Shown: in pieces, positions 52,605 to 60,779 of the stretch
Position numbering within the stretch: position 1 is the stretch's first letter
How the letters are laid out: each line of letters opens with the position of its first letter
From: an uncultured Micrococcales bacterium
Lineage (GTDB): Bacteria > Actinomycetota > Actinomycetes > Actinomycetales > Microbacteriaceae
Assembly (NCBI GenBank): GCA_903909605.1
Contig: CAIVWH010000019.1
Location: 1-60,779, forward strand
Direction of reading: 5' to 3'
DNA: 60,779 bases
Translations under genes and position numbers: made by a program
Notes under the pieces: model-generated
The model's input: only the letters and a program-made list of their open reading frames with translations
Told to the model about the DNA's origin: nothing
The model's database searches: none

Positions 52605-53023
52605 TATGCGTCACCTTCTTCGCGCTTGATGATGCGAGCCTTGAGTGGGAGCTTGTGGATCGCGCGGGTCATTGCCTCGCGAGCCAACTCTTCGCTTACG
52701 CCAGCAACCTCGAACATTACGCGGCCTGGCTTGACGTTAGCGACCCACCATTCTGGTGAACCCTTACCCGAACCCATGCGGGTTTCGGCAGGCTTCTTGG
52801 TGAGTGGACGGTCTGGATAAATGTTGATCCATACCTTTCCACCACGCTTGATGTGACGGGTCATTGCAATACGTGCAGCTTCAATCTGACGGTTGGTTAC
52901 GTATGCAGGAGTCAAAGCCTGGATGCCGTACTCACCGAACGAGACAGTGGTGCCACCCTTGGCTGCGCCTGAGCGCGATGGGTGGTGCTGCTTGCGGTGC
53001 TTTACGCGACGTGGAATCAACAT
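52604..53023 (-). CDS. rplP: Ribosomal protein L16
   Basis: 139 residues, [19 protein letters not shown], with [16 protein letters not shown] and [19 protein letters not shown]. Needed for the A-site side of the peptidyl transferase centre. Two bases after rpsC. Confidence 0.98.
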   Translation of the reverse strand: MLIPRRVKHRKQHHPSRSGAAKGGTTVSFGEYGIQALTPAYVTNRQIEAARIAMTRHIKRGGKVWINIYPDRPLTKKPAETRMGSGKGSPEWWVANVKPGRVMFEVAGVSEELAREAMTRAIHKLPLKARIIKREEGDA

Positions 53024-53025
53024 GG

Positions 53026-53784
53026 TTATGCCTCAACCTTCTCTGCAGGAGCCTCAGCCGCTGCAGGTGCTGCACCACGACGTGGGCGATCGTTACGGTC
53101 GCCTCCGCGCTTTGGTGCGTTTGCCTGCTGAACAGCAAGTTCCTTGTTGGTCATGTCACCCTTGTAGATCCAGACCTTTACACCGATGCGACCGAAAACG
53201 GTCTTGGCCTCGTAGAAGCCGTAGTCGATGTTGGCACGGAGGGTGTGCAGTGGTACTCGACCTTCGCGGTAGAACTCGGTGCGCGACATTTCAGCGCCAC
53301 CAAGACGACCAGAGGTCTGAACACGGATGCCCTTTGCACCGCTGCGCAGCGCGCCCTGCATTCCCTTGCGCATTGCGCGACGGAATGCAACACGAGCGTT
53401 GAGCTGCTCTGCGATGCCCTGTGCAACCAGCTGAGCGTTCACATCCGGGTTCTTAACCTCAAGGATGTTCAGCTGAATCTGCTTGCCGGTGAGCTTCTCG
53501 AGGTCGGCACGAATTGCCTCGGCCTCGGCGCCACGGCGACCGATTACCAAACCTGGACGAGCGGTGTGGATGTCTACACGAACACGGTCACGAGTGCGCT
53601 CGATCTCGATGTGCGAAACACCTGCGCGGTCAAGACGCTGGGTTAGCAGCTCGCGAACGCGAATGTCCTCGGTTACGTAGTCCTGGTAGCGCTGACCCTT
53701 TTTGGTTGAGTCAGTGAACCAGCGCGATACGTGATCTGTGGTTACACCAAGGCGGAAGCCGTATGGGTTGACTTTCTGACCCAT
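53026..53784 (-). CDS. rpsC: Ribosomal protein S3
   Basis: 252 residues: KH domain with [19 protein letters not shown], the [20 protein letters not shown] stretch, and a Glu/Ala/Arg-rich tail after residue 225. Part of the mRNA entry helicase. One-base overlap with rplV. Confidence 0.98.
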   Translation of the reverse strand: MGQKVNPYGFRLGVTTDHVSRWFTDSTKKGQRYQDYVTEDIRVRELLTQRLDRAGVSHIEIERTRDRVRVDIHTARPGLVIGRRGAEAEAIRADLEKLTGKQIQLNILEVKNPDVNAQLVAQGIAEQLNARVAFRRAMRKGMQGALRSGAKGIRVQTSGRLGGAEMSRTEFYREGRVPLHTLRANIDYGFYEAKTVFGRIGVKVWIYKGDMTNKELAVQQANAPKRGGDRNDRPRRGAAPAAAEAPAEKVEA

Positions 53785-54176
53785 TAGTTCTTGCTCGCTT
53801 TCTTAGCGCCGGCCTTAGCAACCAGCTCATCTGGAGTCGAAACCACAACGGTGATGTGGCTGGTGCGCTTGTTGATCGCAAATGCGCGACCCTGAGCGCG
53901 AGGCATGAAGCGCTTGAGGGTGGTGCCCTCGTTCACGTATGCCTCAGAAATGATTAGGTCATCCTCGTCGAACAAGATGTTCGCTGCGTCTGCCTTTACC
54001 TTTGCGTTCGCAACAGCAGAAGCAACCAACTTGTAAATTGGGGTGCTTGCTGACTGTGGAGCGAACTTCAGGATCGCGAGCGCCTCAGTGGCCTGCTTTC
54101 CGCGGATCAAGTTGACCACGCGACGAGCCTTCATCGGCGTAATGCGGATTTGCTTGAGATGTGCTTGAGCTTGCAT
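53784..54176 (-). CDS. rplV: Ribosomal protein L22
   Basis: 130 residues, [23 protein letters not shown] split at the start, and the tunnel-lining hairpin [20 protein letters not shown]. The ATG overlaps the rpsS stop by one base. Confidence 0.97.
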   Translation of the reverse strand: MQAQAHLKQIRITPMKARRVVNLIRGKQATEALAILKFAPQSASTPIYKLVASAVANAKVKADAANILFDEDDLIISEAYVNEGTTLKRFMPRAQGRAFAINKRTSHITVVVSTPDELVAKAGAKKASKN

Positions 54177-54457
54177 TACTTACGCTTTCCCTTCTTGTCG
54201 TCCTTCACGTGACCACGGAAGGTACGGGTAGGTGCGAATTCGCCAAGCTTGTGACCAACCATGGTCTCGGTGACGAAAACTGGGATGTGCTTGCGACCGT
54301 CGTGCACAGCGATGGTGTGACCCAACATTGCTGGAACGATCATCGAGCGGCGCGACCAGGTCTTGATCACGTTCTTGCTGTTGGCCTCATTCTGGACTCG
54401 CACCTTTTTCATCAGGTGCTCGTCTACGAATGGACCCTTCTTCAAACTACGTGGCAT
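54176..54457 (-). CDS. rpsS: Ribosomal protein S19
   Basis: 93 residues, [19 protein letters not shown], with [20 protein letters not shown] and [15 protein letters not shown]. Fourteen bases after rplB. Confidence 0.98.
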   Translation of the reverse strand: MPRSLKKGPFVDEHLMKKVRVQNEANSKNVIKTWSRRSMIVPAMLGHTIAVHDGRKHIPVFVTETMVGHKLGEFAPTRTFRGHVKDDKKGKRK

Positions 54458-54471
54458 ATTTCAGACTCCTG

Positions 54472-55305
54472 TTAGTGCTTGCCTGATGGGCGTCGACGGA
54501 CAATGAACTTGTCGCTCGGCAAGTTTGGCTTGCGAGTGCGACCCTCAGGCTGACCCCAAGGAGTAACTGGGTGGCGACCACCAGAGGTCTTACCCTCACC
54601 ACCACCGTGTGGGTGGTCGACTGGGTTCATGGCAACACCACGAACGGTTGGGCGAACGCCCTTCCAACGCATGCGGCCGGCCTTGCCCCAGTTGATGTTT
54701 GACTGCTCGGCGTTACCAACTTCACCGATGGTTGCGCGGCAACGAGCATCGACGTTACGGATTTCGCCAGATGGCAAACGCAGCTGGGCGTAAGGGCCAT
54801 CCTTAGCAACTAGGCGGATCGAGGCACCAGCCGAACGACCCAACTTTGCACCGCCACCAGGCTTCAGCTCGATGGCGTGAATCACGGTACCGGTTGGGAT
54901 GTTCTTCAATGGCAGGTTGTTGCCTGGCTTGATGTCGGCGGTTGGGCCCTGCTCAATACGGTCGCCCTGCTTGAGCTTGTTTGGGCAGATGATGTAACGC
55001 TTCTCGCCATCTGCGTAGTGCAGAAGTGCGATGCGGGCGGTACGGTTCGGGTCGTACTCGATGTGAGCAACAACAGCTGGGATGCCGTCCTTGTCGTGAC
55101 GACGGAAGTCGATCAGACGGTACTGACGCTTGTGACCGCCACCGATGTGGCGAGTGGTCACGCGACCCTGGTTGTTGCGGCCACCGGTCTTGGTCAGCGG
55201 GCGCAGAAGCGACTTCTCAGGAGTGGTGCGAGTGATCTCGGTGAAGTCCGAGACAGACGAACCACGACGACCTGGAGTCGTTGGCTTGTATTTACGAATT
55301 GCCAT
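54472..55305 (-). CDS. rplB: Ribosomal protein L2
   Basis: 277 residues. [20 protein letters not shown] and the peptidyl-transferase-proximal [20 protein letters not shown] (with the key His) are intact, as is the basic end [11 protein letters not shown]. 20 bases after rplW. Confidence 0.98.
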   Translation of the reverse strand: MAIRKYKPTTPGRRGSSVSDFTEITRTTPEKSLLRPLTKTGGRNNQGRVTTRHIGGGHKRQYRLIDFRRHDKDGIPAVVAHIEYDPNRTARIALLHYADGEKRYIICPNKLKQGDRIEQGPTADIKPGNNLPLKNIPTGTVIHAIELKPGGGAKLGRSAGASIRLVAKDGPYAQLRLPSGEIRNVDARCRATIGEVGNAEQSNINWGKAGRMRWKGVRPTVRGVAMNPVDHPHGGGEGKTSGGRHPVTPWGQPEGRTRKPNLPSDKFIVRRRPSGKH

Positions 55306-55325
55306 TTTTCTTTTTCCTCTTTGCC

Positions 55326-55625
55326 TTAGCCGACGTTCGAGAAGATGTCGATTGAGCCGGACTTGAGAGTGACAATGGCGCGCTTGGTGTTCTTGCGCTT
55401 ACCCAGACCGAACTTGGTTCGGAGGGTCTTGCCATTGCGGTTGAGAGTGTTCACCGAAGCAACCTGCACCTTGAAGATCTTCTCGATAGCCTGCTTGATT
55501 TCAGTCTTGTTCGAGTCAGGTGCAACTTCAAAGGTGTACTTGCCGTTGTCAATGAGGTTGTAGCTCTTCTCAGAAACGATCGGCTTGAGGATTACGTCGC
55601 GTGGGTCTTTGTTGATTGCGCTCAT
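55326..55625 (-). CDS. rplW: Ribosomal protein L23
   Basis: 99 residues; [20 protein letters not shown] and [20 protein letters not shown] are typical. Main docking site of trigger factor at the exit tunnel. Two bases after rplD. Confidence 0.97.
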   Translation of the reverse strand: MSAINKDPRDVILKPIVSEKSYNLIDNGKYTFEVAPDSNKTEIKQAIEKIFKVQVASVNTLNRNGKTLRTKFGLGKRKNTKRAIVTLKSGSIDIFSNVG

Positions 55626-55627
55626 CT

Positions 55628-56305
55628 TTATGCTTCCTTAGCAGCTTCGGTCGAAGTGGCGGTGGCCTTAGCCGAGCCCTTCGATGGACCTGCGATGAAT
55701 GCGTCGAGTGCAGCCTTGGTGAAGATCACGTCGTCACTCAGCAGTACGTCATACGCGTTGATCTGGTCAACAGGCAGAACGTGAAGGTTCTGGATGTTGC
55801 GCAGTGACTTGTAGCTCACGTCGTCGGCGCGGTCGAGAACGACCAACACGTTACGACGCTCGGTGAGCTTCAAGATGATTTCGGCAGCAGCCTTAGTCGA
55901 TGGCTTGTCGCCGAGCTTGAAGGCATCGACGATGTGCAGACGGCCGTTGCGTGCGCGGTCGCTCAATGCGCCCTTCACTGCAGCAGCGATCATCTTCTTT
56001 GGGGTGCGCTGTTCGTAGGTGCGAGGAGTTGGACCGTGTGAAACCCAACCGCCACGCATCTGTGGAGCACGGAGCGAACCCTGACGAGCACGACCGGTTC
56101 CCTTCTGCTTGAACGGCTTCTTACCGGTTCCCGAAACTTCACCGTGACGCTTGGTCGACTGGGTGCCCTGACGAGCAGCTGCCAGCTGAGCAACGACAAC
56201 CTGGTGAATCAATGGGATGTTTGCTGTGACGTCAAACAGTTCTGCAGGAAGAGTGGCGGTGCCAGCCTTCTTGCCTGTTACGTCGAGAACGTCTACCGAA
56301 GTCAT
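55628..56305 (-). CDS. rplD: Ribosomal protein L4
   Basis: 225 residues with the extended loop [20 protein letters not shown] then [16 protein letters not shown]. In enterobacteria L4 represses the S10 operon; whether it does so here is unknown. A short Ala/Thr/Ser tail ends the protein. Four bases after rplC. Confidence 0.98.
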   Translation of the reverse strand: MTSVDVLDVTGKKAGTATLPAELFDVTANIPLIHQVVVAQLAAARQGTQSTKRHGEVSGTGKKPFKQKGTGRARQGSLRAPQMRGGWVSHGPTPRTYEQRTPKKMIAAAVKGALSDRARNGRLHIVDAFKLGDKPSTKAAAEIILKLTERRNVLVVLDRADDVSYKSLRNIQNLHVLPVDQINAYDVLLSDDVIFTKAALDAFIAGPSKGSAKATATSTEAAKEA

Positions 56306-56309
56306 TTCG

Positions 56310-56963
56310 TTAGGCTCCCTTCACTGCGTTACGAACGAATACGAGCTGACCCTTAGGGCCAGGAACTGCACCCTTCACGAGCAGCAGACCCTTTTCAGCG
56401 TCTACCGAGTGAAGAACGAGGTTGAGAGTGGTGACCTGAGTGCCACCCATGCGACCGGCCATGCGCATGCCCTTGAACACGCGACCCGGAGTCGAGGACA
56501 TACCGATCGAACCTGGCTTGCGGTGGTTGCGGTGTGCACCGTGCGATGCACCAACACCCGAGAAGCCGTGGCGCTTCATGTGACCTGCGAAGCCCTTGCC
56601 CTTTGAGGTTCCAACGACGTCGACCTTTGCGCCAACTTCGAGAACTTCAACACCGAGCTCCTGGCCAACAGCGTATGCCGATACATCTGCGGTGCGGATC
56701 TCTGCAACAAAGCGACGAGGCGCAACGCCAGCCTTAGCGAAGTGACCTGCCTGTGGCTGGTTTACCTTGCTTGGCTTGATTGCACCGTATGCAACCTGAA
56801 TGGCGTTGTAGCCATCGGTTTCGATGTTCTTGATCTGGGTGATTACGTTCGAGCCTGCTTCGATCACGGTCACAGGGATGAGACGGTTTTGGTCGTCCCA
56901 AACCTGGGTCATGCCGAGCTTCTTGCCCAGTAGTCCCTTTACGGTCTTGATTGAGGTAGTCAT
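56310..56963 (-). CDS. rplC: Ribosomal protein L3
   Basis: 217 residues. [20 protein letters not shown] at the start and [20 protein letters not shown] with the methylatable-loop Gln region replaced by the usual actinobacterial sequence. Eight bases after rpsJ. Confidence 0.98.
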   Translation of the reverse strand: MTTSIKTVKGLLGKKLGMTQVWDDQNRLIPVTVIEAGSNVITQIKNIETDGYNAIQVAYGAIKPSKVNQPQAGHFAKAGVAPRRFVAEIRTADVSAYAVGQELGVEVLEVGAKVDVVGTSKGKGFAGHMKRHGFSGVGASHGAHRNHRKPGSIGMSSTPGRVFKGMRMAGRMGGTQVTTLNLVLHSVDAEKGLLLVKGAVPGPKGQLVFVRNAVKGA

Positions 56964-56971
56964 CGTTTTCC

Positions 56972-57280
56972 TTAGAGCTTGATCTCGATGTTGACGTCAG
57001 CAGGAAGGTCGAGACGCATGAGTGAATCAACTGCCTTTGGAGTTGGGTCGATGATGTCGATCACGCGCTTGTGGGTGCGCATCTCGAAGTGCTCGCGGCT
57101 GTCCTTGTACTTGTGTGGTGAACGAATCACACACACAACGTTCTTCTCGGTTGGTAGCGGAACTGGTCCGACTACGGTTGCACCGGCACGAGTGACGGTG
57201 TCTACGATCTTGCGCGCAGAAACGTCAATGACCTCGTGGTCGTATGACTTAAGTCGAATGCGGATTTTCTGTCCGGCCAT
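56972..57280 (-). CDS. rpsJ: Ribosomal protein S10
   Basis: 102 residues from ATG 57280 ([19 protein letters not shown]); the longer frame to 57364 is leader. [20 protein letters not shown] and the C-terminal [12 protein letters not shown] are standard. First gene of the S10 operon; also the NusG/NusE partner in transcription coupling. Confidence 0.98.
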   Translation of the reverse strand: MAGQKIRIRLKSYDHEVIDVSARKIVDTVTRAGATVVGPVPLPTEKNVVCVIRSPHKYKDSREHFEMRTHKRVIDIIDPTPKAVDSLMRLDLPADVNIEIKL

Positions 57281-57300
57281 CTTGACTCGCTCTCTTTTCT

Positions 57301-57322
57301 CTCGCGACGATTTCGCCGCGAG
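57301..57322 (-). promoter_or_regulatory. Hairpin before rpsJ
   Basis: CTCGCG (57301-57306) and CGCGAG (57317-57322) form a perfect 6-bp stem with a 10-base loop, 20 bases upstream of the rpsJ start and next to its ribosome site. Could be an S10-operon leader element; no L4 target was recognised. Confidence 0.45.
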
Positions 57323-57641
57323 CGCTGTAGCACTACTTGAGTTGCACCACTTTTTATCTGTCAAACTCGGTCATCAAGGATGCTCGAGGTGTTGCTGTTC
57401 CGACCCACGCACTCGGGTGTGTCGCCCTCTCGAGCGCACGCGCGAAGCTGTAAATCAGAGAAGTTTTTTGTTCAGCTACGGCCGGACCGCCAATGTTTCA
57501 AAGGAAACTTGTCGTTCACAATGCCGCAGTGGTTCGAGCAGAATGCCCGAAAACTCGCGAACTTGTCTATCTTGCCACCTTGTCTGGGGGCAATGCAAAT
57601 TAAATCTGGGATGAATGGCCGAATATTTTGCGACCAGGCTG
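57323..57641. other. Intergenic region upstream of the S10 operon
   Basis: This stretch and the 20-40 bases beside it are the only gene-free interval over 300 bases. It must contain the S10-operon promoter. On the minus strand TTGAAA and TAGCTG 17 bp apart (about 57496-57476) are a fair candidate, and TTGACA (57364-57359) is a consensus -35 without a matching -10. A small stem GTTTC/GAAAC lies near 57500. No RNA gene or convincing ORF was found. Confidence 0.5.
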
Positions 57642-57926
57642 CTATTTGTCCGAAGTCTTTGAAATTGCCTTCTTGACGATCTTCGTGGCCGATTTGGTCG
57701 CCTTCTTCTTCGACTTGCCCCGAACTGCCTTGACCAACTTCTTGGTGAGCTTCTTTAGCTCCTTGGCATCGGCCTTGGCTTGAGCCTTCACCGGGTCGAC
57801 GACCTTCGAAGCCTTCGCCGGCTTAGCCGGCTTGGCTGCGGCTGGCTTGGCCGCACGTTTTACGGCCGGCTTCTTGGCAGCCGGGGCTGGGGTTGACGGG
57901 GTTGCTGGAGTCTGAGTTTCGTTCAT
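57642..57926 (-). CDS. Histone-H1-like Lys/Ala-rich basic protein
   Basis: 94 residues: an Ala/Pro/Lys N-terminal half with PAAKK/KPAK repeats and a more helical half (KAQAKADAKELKKLTKKLVK onward) ending KKAISKTSDK. Composition is that of bacterial histone H1-like (HctB/AlgP-type) or Lsr2-adjacent nucleoid proteins; no folded domain is obvious. GAGGG sits right before ATG 57926. It is 52 bases after the pirin gene. Likely a nucleic-acid-binding protein; the resemblance to the N-terminal tail of L15 in this window is by composition. Confidence 0.65.
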   Translation of the reverse strand: MNETQTPATPSTPAPAAKKPAVKRAAKPAAAKPAKPAKASKVVDPVKAQAKADAKELKKLTKKLVKAVRGKSKKKATKSATKIVKKAISKTSDK

Positions 57927-57978
57927 CCCTCAATCGTGGTTGCGAGGGCTTGCGCTAACCAAGTGAAATTTGCGTGAA

Positions 57979-58890
57979 CTAGCGAGCGTGAAGTTTTACG
58001 CTGGGCAGTTCTGGCGCCGGAATCCAGCCACCGATTTGATCCGGGAAGCTTCCGAATCGGGCCGAAGCCGCCGGGTCTTCTCGATGCCGATTCCACTGCT
58101 CCCGCATCTGGCTGATGTCGGCTTGTGTCCTTGCGATGAAGTTCCACCACATCAAAATGGGTTCGCCGAACGGTTCTCCGCCCAAAATAAGCAATATTGC
58201 CCCACTTTGCCCCGATTTCAGCACAATTTCCGCATCCACTTCGCCACTTGATAGGTAATACAGCCCAGAAAGCGGAACGTCTGCCCCATTTACGGCAAAA
58301 CTACCCTCGACATTCAGAAACCCATACTCGTACCCCACGGCTGCCTGAACCCGAAACTCGGTATTGGGTTCCAGCCGCAGTTCGACCCCGACCATCGGGC
58401 TGAATGCCTTCGTGGCTGCCTGCTGCCCAAGAAACTCTCCAACCAGGATGGTCGCCTGCCAGTCGCTTCCCAAAACCACCGGCAGATCATCCCGGTGTTC
58501 AAATGCCGGAGCGACGTTTCTAGCCGCATCGGGAAGAGCCACCCACAGCTGCACGGCGTGCAGTCGCTTGGTCTCGGTGAGTGAGAGCTCGCTGTGGGCG
58601 ATGCCGTGACCCGCGGTCATTAGGTTTAGCTGCCCCGGGCTAATGTGCTGCACCGAGCCGATGCTGTCGCGGTGTTCGATAGCCCCCTCGAGCAACCAGG
58701 TGACAGTCTGCAGTCCGGTGTGCGGGTGGGCCGCGACCACCATGCCATCTGTCTGCTCGGTTGGCCCGAAGTGATCAACGAAGCACCAGGGGCCGATCAT
58801 CTTGAGTTCTCGATGAGGGAGCGTGCGATTAACCGAAACACCGGTTCGAGTGGTGAGTTTGATTTCGCGTGACGGAATCAGCAGCGGCAT
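57979..58890 (-). CDS. Pirin family protein
   Basis: 303 residues, bicupin. The N-terminal cupin has the metal ligands in AAHPHTGLQT and HGIAHSE (two His, then His and Glu), and FVDHFGPTEQTDGM is typical; the C-terminal cupin includes GGEPFGEPILMWWNFIARTQ, a pirin hallmark. Some pirins are quercetin dioxygenases, others act as redox-sensing partners; the role here is unknown. Monocistronic or leading the H1-like gene. Confidence 0.93.
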   Translation of the reverse strand: MPLLIPSREIKLTTRTGVSVNRTLPHRELKMIGPWCFVDHFGPTEQTDGMVVAAHPHTGLQTVTWLLEGAIEHRDSIGSVQHISPGQLNLMTAGHGIAHSELSLTETKRLHAVQLWVALPDAARNVAPAFEHRDDLPVVLGSDWQATILVGEFLGQQAATKAFSPMVGVELRLEPNTEFRVQAAVGYEYGFLNVEGSFAVNGADVPLSGLYYLSSGEVDAEIVLKSGQSGAILLILGGEPFGEPILMWWNFIARTQADISQMREQWNRHREDPAASARFGSFPDQIGGWIPAPELPSVKLHAR

Positions 58891-58952
58891 TCGTTCAGCC
58901 TACGCCTGAGAATTCAAAGTGCACGCGCATCCCCTTGCCGCACGTTAAAGCA

Positions 58953-58982
58953 AGAACCCCCGAACCGAAGTTCGGGGGTTCT
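58953..58982 (-). terminator. Strong terminator after tuf
   Basis: AGAACCCCCGAAC (58953-58965) pairs perfectly with GTTCGGGGGTTCT (58970-58982) around a CGAA loop: 13 bp. It follows the tuf stop by 16 bases on the minus strand, trailed by TGCTTTAA. Ends the fusA-tuf transcript and insulates pirin. Confidence 0.92.
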
Positions 58983-58998
58983 CGAAGTGTTGCAAGAA

Positions 58999-60189
58999 CT
59001 ACTTGGTGATCTTGGTCACGGTTCCTGCACCAACGGTGCGGCCACCCTCACGGATAGCGAAGCGCAGACCGTCTTCCATAGCGATTGGCTGAATCAGCTC
59101 AACTGCCATCGAAGTGGTGTCGCCAGGCATAACCATTTCGGTGCCAGCAGGAAGGGTGATAACACCAGTCACGTCAGTAGTACGGAAGTAGAACTGTGGA
59201 CGGTAGTTCGAGTAGAACGGGTTGTGACGGCCACCCTCATCCTTCGAGAGGATGTAGACCTCTGCGTCGAAGTTGGTGTGAGGGGTGATCGAACCAGGCT
59301 TTACAACAACCTGGCCACGCTCTACGTCTTCACGCTTGGTTCCACGAAGCAACAGACCGACGTTCTCGCCAGCCTCTGCGTAGTCGAGGAGCTTGCGGAA
59401 CATTTCGATACCGGTAACGGTGGTCTTCTGCTTGTCGCGGATACCAACGATTTCAACTTCGTCGTTGACCTTAACCTGGCCACGCTCGATCTTGCCGGTG
59501 ATAACAGTTCCACGACCAGTGATGGTGAACACGTCTTCAACAGGCATCAAGAATGGCTTGTCGAGGTCGCGCTGTGGCTCTGGGATGAACTCGTCGCAGG
59601 CGTCCATGAGTGCGAGTACAGACTCGCCCCACTTTGCGTCGCCTTCGAGAGCCTTGAGGCCCGAGGTGCGAACAACAGGAGCCTTGTCGCCAGGGAATTC
59701 GTTCTTGGTCAGCAGGTCGCGAACTTCTTCTTCAACGAGCTGAAGGATCTCGTCGTCGTCAACCATGTCCGACTTGTTGAGTGCTACAACGATGTAAGGA
59801 ACGCCAACCTGACGTGCAAGGAGAACGTGCTCCTTGGTCTGTGGCATAGGACCGTCGGTTGCTGCTACTACGAGGATGGCACCATCCATCTGAGCTGCAC
59901 CGGTGATCATGTTCTTGATGTAGTCAGCGTGACCCGGAGCGTCTACGTGTGCGTAGTGGCGCTTCTCAGTCTGGTACTCAACGTGCGAGATGTTGATGGT
60001 AATACCACGCTGCTTCTCTTCTGGAGAGTTGTCGATCTGGTCGAACGCGTAAGAAGCGTTCAGGGTTGGGTACTTGTCGTGAAGCACCTTGGTGATAGCT
60101 GCAGTCAGAGTGGTCTTACCGTGGTCAACGTGACCGATGGTACCAATGTTGACGTGCGGCTTGGTGCGCTCAAATTTCGCCTTAGCCAT
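58999..60189 (-). CDS. tuf: Elongation factor Tu
   Basis: 396 residues. G1 GHVDHGKT, G3 DAPGH (Ala in place of the Cys of E. coli DCPGH, as is common in actinobacteria), G4 [24 protein letters not shown] is the effector region. GAGGAGGACC gives a strong ribosome site. A 109-base gap after fusA may hold its own promoter. The 429-residue antisense frame here is a codon-bias artefact. Confidence 0.99.
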   Translation of the reverse strand: MAKAKFERTKPHVNIGTIGHVDHGKTTLTAAITKVLHDKYPTLNASYAFDQIDNSPEEKQRGITINISHVEYQTEKRHYAHVDAPGHADYIKNMITGAAQMDGAILVVAATDGPMPQTKEHVLLARQVGVPYIVVALNKSDMVDDDEILQLVEEEVRDLLTKNEFPGDKAPVVRTSGLKALEGDAKWGESVLALMDACDEFIPEPQRDLDKPFLMPVEDVFTITGRGTVITGKIERGQVKVNDEVEIVGIRDKQKTTVTGIEMFRKLLDYAEAGENVGLLLRGTKREDVERGQVVVKPGSITPHTNFDAEVYILSKDEGGRHNPFYSNYRPQFYFRTTDVTGVITLPAGTEMVMPGDTTSMAVELIQPIAMEDGLRFAIREGGRTVGAGTVTKITK

Positions 60190-60269
60190 TTTTGGTCCTC
60201 CTCAGGACTGTTTTGTAAATCGCCGGGCAGGGCTTCTGACCGACAAGTTTCAGGGTTTACAGACTTACT

Positions 60270-60298
60270 ATCTTAGTTTCTTTTGCCCAGGCGCGAAA
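60270..60298 (-). promoter_or_regulatory. Candidate tuf promoter
   Basis: Minus-strand TTTCGC (60298-60293) and TAAGAT (60275-60270), 17 bp apart, lie just after the fusA stop. The -35 is weak, so this is tentative. Confidence 0.35.
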
Positions 60299-60779
60299 CT
60301 ACTCGCCCTTGCTCTTCTGGACGATCTCGTCGGCGACAGCCTTAGGAACCTCGTTGTAGGTCTCGAAGGTCATCGAGTAGACCGCACGACCCGAAGTCTT
60401 CGAGCGCAGGTCACCGACGTAGCCGAACATTTCACTCAGTGGAACCAGGGCGCGAACGACCTTGACGCCAGAAGCGTCGTCCATTGACTGAATCTGCCCG
60501 CGGCGCGAGTTCAGGTCACCGATGACGTCGCCCATGTATTCCTCTGGGGTACGTACTTCGACGGCCATGATCGGCTCGAGCAGAGTTGGGTTAGCTAGGC
60601 GCGCGGCTTCCTTGTAAGCCATCGAACCTGCAATCTTGAAGGCCATTTCAGACGAGTCAACGTCGTGGTAGGCACCGTCGAGAAGGCTTGCCTTCACGCC
60701 GACTACCGGGTAGCCAGCGAGGGTACCGACGAGCATTGCGTCCTTGATACCGGCATCGACAGACGGGATGTACTCACGA
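60299..60779 (-). CDS. fusA: Elongation factor G, C-terminal part
   Basis: The last 160 or so codons; the gene runs off the right edge. Domain IV end ([20 protein letters not shown]) and domain V with [47 protein letters not shown] and FGYVGDLRS are standard EF-G. Upstream of tuf as in the str operon. Confidence 0.98.
   Translation of the reverse strand, partial: REYIPSVDAGIKDAMLVGTLAGYPVVGVKASLLDGAYHDVDSSEMAFKIAGSMAYKEAARLANPTLLEPIMAVEVRTPEEYMGDVIGDLNSRRGQIQSMDDASGVKVVRALVPLSEMFGYVGDLRSKTSGRAVYSMTFETYNEVPKAVADEIVQKSKGE

Noticed and set aside
57359-57364. Consensus TTGACA as the rpsJ promoter -35
   Set aside because: No TANNNT box lies 16-19 bp downstream, so it cannot be assigned.
58987-60276. 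429-codon open frame antisense to tuf
   Set aside because: The opposite strand is unmistakable EF-Tu; the long antisense frame follows from strong codon bias and shows no domain.

Overview
The window is a piece of an actinobacterial chromosome of moderate-to-high GC. Three things point to a planktonic freshwater Microbacteriaceae of the Luna type (Rhodoluna/Aquiluna-like): a xanthorhodopsin-like actinorhodopsin (37007-37798), actinobacterial gene orders (sucC-sucD-perM-purN-purH; groES-tsaD-rimI-tsaB-tsaE-alr-acpS-glmS; the S10-spc-alpha cluster), and very tight packing with overlapping stops and starts. That assignment is inferred from gene content; no 16S rRNA is present. I see no tRNA, rRNA, CRISPR array, insertion sequence or prophage.

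Layout. 1-2781: the tail of an ABC ATPase, then a type II restriction-modification pair made of a C5-cytosine methyltransferase and a convergent Sau3AI/MutH-fold endonuclease. Just upstream of the methyltransferase lies an unusual array of four GATC sites at 10/20/10-bp spacing. 2806-6061: one-carbon metabolism (folD, glyA, a 41-residue membrane miniprotein, purU). 6076-13736: an Ig-like surface protein on a Pro/Ser/Thr stalk, isocitrate dehydrogenase, an amylase-type lipoprotein and a two-gene heterodimeric ABC exporter. 13832-28492: a long minus-strand run holding late purine synthesis (purH, purN, guaA, guaB, guaB3), perM, succinyl-CoA ligase, PcrA helicase, a SURF1 protein, a RarD-type transporter and CIRCE-controlled groES. 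28638-35843: a THUMP-like methyltransferase, then the t6A genes with RimI fused to TsaD, alr, acpS and glmS.

35871-37850: coaA and the actinorhodopsin gene, whose upstream region carries a tandem 11-bp repeat and whose 3' end has a strong terminator. 37895-45859: a GyrI-like protein, glmM, rplM-rpsI, truA, rplQ, rpoA, rpsK, rpsM, rpmJ, infA and map. 45879-57280: adk, secY and the spc and S10 ribosomal operons, without rpsN or rpsD. 57642-60779: a histone-H1-like Lys/Ala protein, a pirin, tuf and the end of fusA.

How the genes work together. FolD, GlyA and PurU manage folate one-carbon units, PurN and PurH consume 10-formyl-THF, and GuaB/GuaA carry IMP to GMP, so one region links one-carbon supply to GTP. 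GlmS and GlmM feed UDP-GlcNAc and Alr supplies D-Ala for the wall. TsaB/TsaE/TsaD modify tRNA. The rest is translation and secretion machinery, with the rhodopsin providing light-driven proton pumping. Several operon-leading genes (glyA, amylase, purN, glmS, coaA, glmM) show a TANNNT box 6-7 nt before the start codon and no Shine-Dalgarno, the pattern of leaderless transcripts.
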